A stretch of DNA of 64,000 nt, taken from NCBI GenBank assembly GCA_022760475.1, contig JALEFZ010000005.1, positions 62,001-126,000 on the forward strand, in the 5' to 3' direction. The notes beneath the pieces were generated by a model. That model was not told the DNA's origin and searched no databases. It saw nothing but the letters and a program-made list of their open reading frames with translations. The stretch is from Bacteroidia bacterium (lineage in GTDB: Bacteria; Bacteroidota; Bacteroidia; J057). Each line of letters starts with the position of its first letter. Position 1 is the stretch's first letter. The position numbers were made by a program, and so were the translations under genes. This document shows, piece after piece, positions 61,442 through 64,000 of this stretch.

Positions 61442-62203
61442 TTAGAAAATGAAGGAAAGCCCAGTTTGTATGCCTAATGCTTCAAAGCGTGAGTAACCGC
61501 CCAAAACTTCGCCATATGCCCCTGAGTAACTGTAGGACAGCTCACAGCCTAAATTGACGCGATCGCCTAATCTGTAATTGAAGCCGGAATGAACTCCTGT
61601 CATCCAGCTCGAAGCCCTGCTCTGAGAATCAGACCTGGAAATGCCATCCACTATGTTGCCTTCCACCAGGATATACCTTGAGTTTGCTATGATAATGCCT
61701 CCACTGACTTTTACATATGGACGGAATTTACGCTTTAAGATAAAGTATTTTACGCCCAATTCTATGGGAATATAGCCTGCGCCTGAGCCTTCGGCCTCAA
61801 ATTCTTCCCCTCCAAGGACTGAAGAAAAATTTGGTGTTGGAGGTTCATCTCTTGAGGTCAATATTCCAATGGAGAAATCAGTACCAAGTCGTTCTTTGGG
61901 GAACCAATTAAGATGGAATCTCCAGGCTCCCATTCTGGAAGGGAGGATATAGGGTTCAGGCTCCTGAGACTTGGCCGCCTCAGCAAGGAAAGCTTGTCCA
62001 TAGCTCAAGCCCAGCTCGAAGTGTCCCTTCAAGTGTTTCCAGGTAGAGTCTTTACCTTCCATTCTGGCCAATCTTTGTTTTTCAAGCCTTGAAATCTCCC
62101 ACTCATAGTCCTGTGCCGGTAAGGAATTAAAAAAACCTGTGAAGCATGTGAACATAAGAAAGCCGATCAGGAGATGCTTATTTCTCTGCTGAATGTTTAA
62201 CAT
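61442..62203 (-). CDS. Outer-membrane beta-barrel protein
   Basis: 253 residues. A signal peptide (about 1-31, ending SLPAQ) is followed by alternating strands and aromatic residues (HFELGLSYGQAFLAEA, WRFHLNWFPKERLGTDFSIGILTSRD, IPIELGVKYFILKRKFRPYVKVSGG, FEALGIQTGLSFIF). It ends in Phe, as barrels that use BAM do. Similar to small OmpA/OmpW-like proteins of unknown function. Monocistronic. Confidence 0.75.
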   Translation of the reverse strand: MLNIQQRNKHLLIGFLMFTCFTGFFNSLPAQDYEWEISRLEKQRLARMEGKDSTWKHLKGHFELGLSYGQAFLAEAAKSQEPEPYILPSRMGAWRFHLNWFPKERLGTDFSIGILTSRDEPPTPNFSSVLGGEEFEAEGSGAGYIPIELGVKYFILKRKFRPYVKVSGGIIIANSRYILVEGNIVDGISRSDSQSRASSWMTGVHSGFNYRLGDRVNLGCELSYSYSGAYGEVLGGYSRFEALGIQTGLSFIF

Positions 62204-62342
62204 GATTAATTGTATTAGTGCGTGATTTCTAAATTGATCTCAGGAAAAAGGATCTTTAAACCATGCGATAAGTGCAGGTAAAAAGATCCCTATAAAAGCC
62301 TGCCTCGGATTAGCTGAAGAGGCATTAGCCTGAGAATTGAAT

Positions 62343-63920
62343 TTACTTTGTAATGACCAAAGGCCTTGTCAACTTAAGTGATGTATTGTTGAGACTGAGT
62401 GTGTAAAGTCCAGCAGGAAGCTCATTTACTTCGAATTCCAGTTTATGATTTCCAGTAGTAAATCTTTGTTCCTTGACAATGCTTTTGACCAAGGCTCCCT
62501 TCGAATCAAGGATTTCAATGTTGATCGTTTGTGGTTTGTCGAGGTAATAACTCATCACCACATAATCATTAGCAGGATTTGGGAATGGCAGATAGATCCT
62601 GCTTTCGGTTGAGTTGAAGACGTCTTCAATATGGGTGGTGGTTCCCTGTCCCATGACAATGTTTTCATCTCCATTTCGATATGGCACATAGGTCATGCCG
62701 ACCAGGTACATTTCATCGGTGGTACTTTCTCCCCAACGGACCCTTGCAGGCGGGTTATTGGGATTGAAAGGGTTGTTGGAGGTATTGTCATAGGTTCCCC
62801 ATACATGGATAACCGATCCCGAGGGAATTTTTTTCATCCTGTCGAAGGTATATGCGCCCTGCCAATTGAAATCCCAATCATTGATCCTGACGATGTTGAT
62901 GGTATCTCCCGAGGGAGTTAGTGCGTAGAGGTCCCACTTTTTCCCGAGGTAATGCATGTGCGGGTAAACGGACATGAGGCTGATATCCTCAGTTAGCTCT
63001 TTGGTTCCATGGAATGTTCTGACCGTATTGGGAGCAATGTTGAAGGATAGGAATCCACCGTCCAGGTCAAAGGGAGTGGCTGGAAGTCTTTCTACTTCGC
63101 GCGAAATGGAGTCATTTCCTTTCTTATAGAAGATATTTACCTTGGATCTATCGGTCTCATTGGTGGCCAATGGTGCATAATGAACCTGCACAAGGAGGTC
63201 TGAGCCTTTTGGGAGGGTTGTTCCTATCCCTTCTGGAAAGAAGACACTTTGGATGCCTGGGGTATATCCTGTGAATGTTCCTTGAACCGGAACCCCAAAA
63301 TCTCCGAAGGACTCGTAGCCATAGGTGGCACTTTGGGCATCTCTGGCTGCGGCCAGTCCATCTGTTTCATAGGCAAGTAGGGCATGGTGGACTGCTCGGG
63401 TGTTTCCGGGGCGAAATTCAATGGCTGCAATTTCTTTGTCTTCTGCCAATCCAGTAGGCAACACAAAAACCCTGTAATCGTCCTGGTTGTTGCCTTCAAT
63501 GAAGTAGTCTTCTGACATTTCGAGTACGAGGTCAGGGGTGCCCAATTGGCTTCCTGTAGGAAAGTTGGGTAGGGGAGGTTCCAGGTTTGGATCACCTTGT
63601 GGTGTACCTGCGTCCACCCATTCGGCAATCAATTTGATTTCCTGTTCTGTTAAGCCCTTTTCACCTACGAAGGTACTGTAATTTCGGTCAGGCTTCCAGG
63701 GAGGCATGTATTTGATCTCAGTAACATACTTGAGCATGGTTCCCCAGGCAGCTACCTCATTGTAATTGGTTAGGGAGAAAGGTGCAATCTCTCCCGGCCT
63801 ATGGCAGGATGTACAGTTGTTGTAAATAATGGGTGCGATGTCCTCGCTGTAGTTTACCTGGGCAGTGGCATGGTGTAGGCCAATGCAGCCCAAAATCAAG
63901 AGTATGGATAAGGGTTTCAT
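62343..63920 (-). CDS. Secreted cytochrome c plus PHM-like copper monooxygenase with T9SS domain
   Basis: 525 residues. After a signal peptide (1-20) a c-type heme domain has C36-T-S-C39-H40 and axial Met72 in KYMPPW. The rest resembles peptidylglycine/dopamine-type copper monooxygenases: His178 and His179 in AVHHAL and His247 in QVHYAP (CuH site); His321 and His323 in PHMHYLG and Met404 (CuM site). The last 80 residues are a T9SS sorting domain (PFPNPANDYVVMSYY). It is probably an extracellular enzyme that hydroxylates substrates using O2 and electrons delivered through its own heme. Substrate unknown. Confidence 0.9.
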   Translation of the reverse strand: MKPLSILLILGCIGLHHATAQVNYSEDIAPIIYNNCTSCHRPGEIAPFSLTNYNEVAAWGTMLKYVTEIKYMPPWKPDRNYSTFVGEKGLTEQEIKLIAEWVDAGTPQGDPNLEPPLPNFPTGSQLGTPDLVLEMSEDYFIEGNNQDDYRVFVLPTGLAEDKEIAAIEFRPGNTRAVHHALLAYETDGLAAARDAQSATYGYESFGDFGVPVQGTFTGYTPGIQSVFFPEGIGTTLPKGSDLLVQVHYAPLATNETDRSKVNIFYKKGNDSISREVERLPATPFDLDGGFLSFNIAPNTVRTFHGTKELTEDISLMSVYPHMHYLGKKWDLYALTPSGDTINIVRINDWDFNWQGAYTFDRMKKIPSGSVIHVWGTYDNTSNNPFNPNNPPARVRWGESTTDEMYLVGMTYVPYRNGDENIVMGQGTTTHIEDVFNSTESRIYLPFPNPANDYVVMSYYLDKPQTINIEILDSKGALVKSIVKEQRFTTGNHKLEFEVNELPAGLYTLSLNNTSLKLTRPLVITK

Positions 63921-64000
63921 TGTGGATTTTTCTTTATTAGAATGAATAGCTACTGTTTGGTTTAATGGTATTTACAAAAAAATTAAATATCCATATTTTG

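Noticed and set aside
1..64000. CRISPR arrays, tRNA or rRNA genes, phage or insertion sequences
   Set aside because: No regularly spaced repeats, cloverleaf or rRNA segments, integrases or transposases could be recognised.

Overview
The window looks like a chromosomal segment of a Bacteroidota bacterium, most likely a marine or soil member of the Cytophagales. Five secreted proteins carry type IX secretion (T9SS) C-terminal sorting domains, one of them the gliding-motility type B form. Bacteroidota-typical families are present (DUF4290, DUF1573, tandem-SH3 proteins, MORN/YwqK-like). Several genes have the Bacteroidota-type -10 box TAnnTTTG, and Shine-Dalgarno sequences are essentially absent. 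I see no tRNA, rRNA, insertion sequence, prophage, CRISPR array or recognisable defence island. Most of the window is ordinary chromosome.

Layout. 0-9 kb: the 3' end of a DUF721/DciA-like gene, a secreted PhoD-type phosphatase, an aldo/keto reductase plus Gfo/Idh/MocA oxidoreductase pair, a lipoprotein N-acetylmuramoyl-alanine amidase, and two paralogous SH3-SH3-DPBB-like secreted proteins. 9-21 kb: a small protein of unknown function, a secreted EF-hand protein, dgkA, scpB-rluB, a DUF1573 protein behind a twin-palindrome promoter, a GT-C glycosyltransferase, a T9SS cargo protein, a stand-alone nuoM, a TetR regulator, an HtrA protease and pdxJ. 21.5-28 kb: a tight SpoIIM-DUF4129-DUF4350-MoxR-DUF58 operon divergent from an RDD membrane protein. 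28-38.6 kb: a GH3/serine-hydrolase fusion, an orphan E2 acyltransferase, cinA, a Ca2+/Na+ antiporter, a SPOR protein and a T9SS type B protein. 38.8-51 kb: a stand-alone nuoN, a PstS-like lipoprotein with a TPR partner, a DsbD with a duplicated N-terminal domain, a YwqK-like protein, a candidate small RNA or leader, a UvrD/PcrA helicase and DUF4290. 51-64 kb: mixed accessory genes including a marR/FMN-reductase operon, rluF, a YdcF-like protein, unknown small proteins, an aldo/keto reductase, an AraC operon, a Cys-rich membrane protein, and a secreted heme plus copper (PHM-like) monooxygenase-type protein.

Themes. Envelope functions dominate: peptidoglycan turnover (amidase, GH3 fusion, YdcF and SPOR proteins), oxidative folding (DsbD), envelope proteolysis (HtrA), lipid phosphorylation (DgkA) and secreted enzymes. 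Two complex I antiporter-like subunits (NuoM, NuoN) sit 21 kb apart and outside any nuo operon. The most interesting non-coding signals are paired regulatory sites with about two helical turns between copies: upstream of the DUF1573 gene (two AACTAA-N4-TTAGTT palindromes, 22 bp apart), the glycosyltransferase (direct repeats, 21 bp apart) and htrA (direct repeats 21 bp apart plus an inverted repeat). Others are a perfect operator-like palindrome before marR, a scpB promoter that predicts a leaderless mRNA, and a promoter-to-terminator unit upstream of uvrD that could encode a small RNA. I found no clear candidate for a wholly new multi-gene system. The MoxR/DUF58/DUF4350/DUF4129/SpoIIM/RDD locus is the least understood conserved module here.
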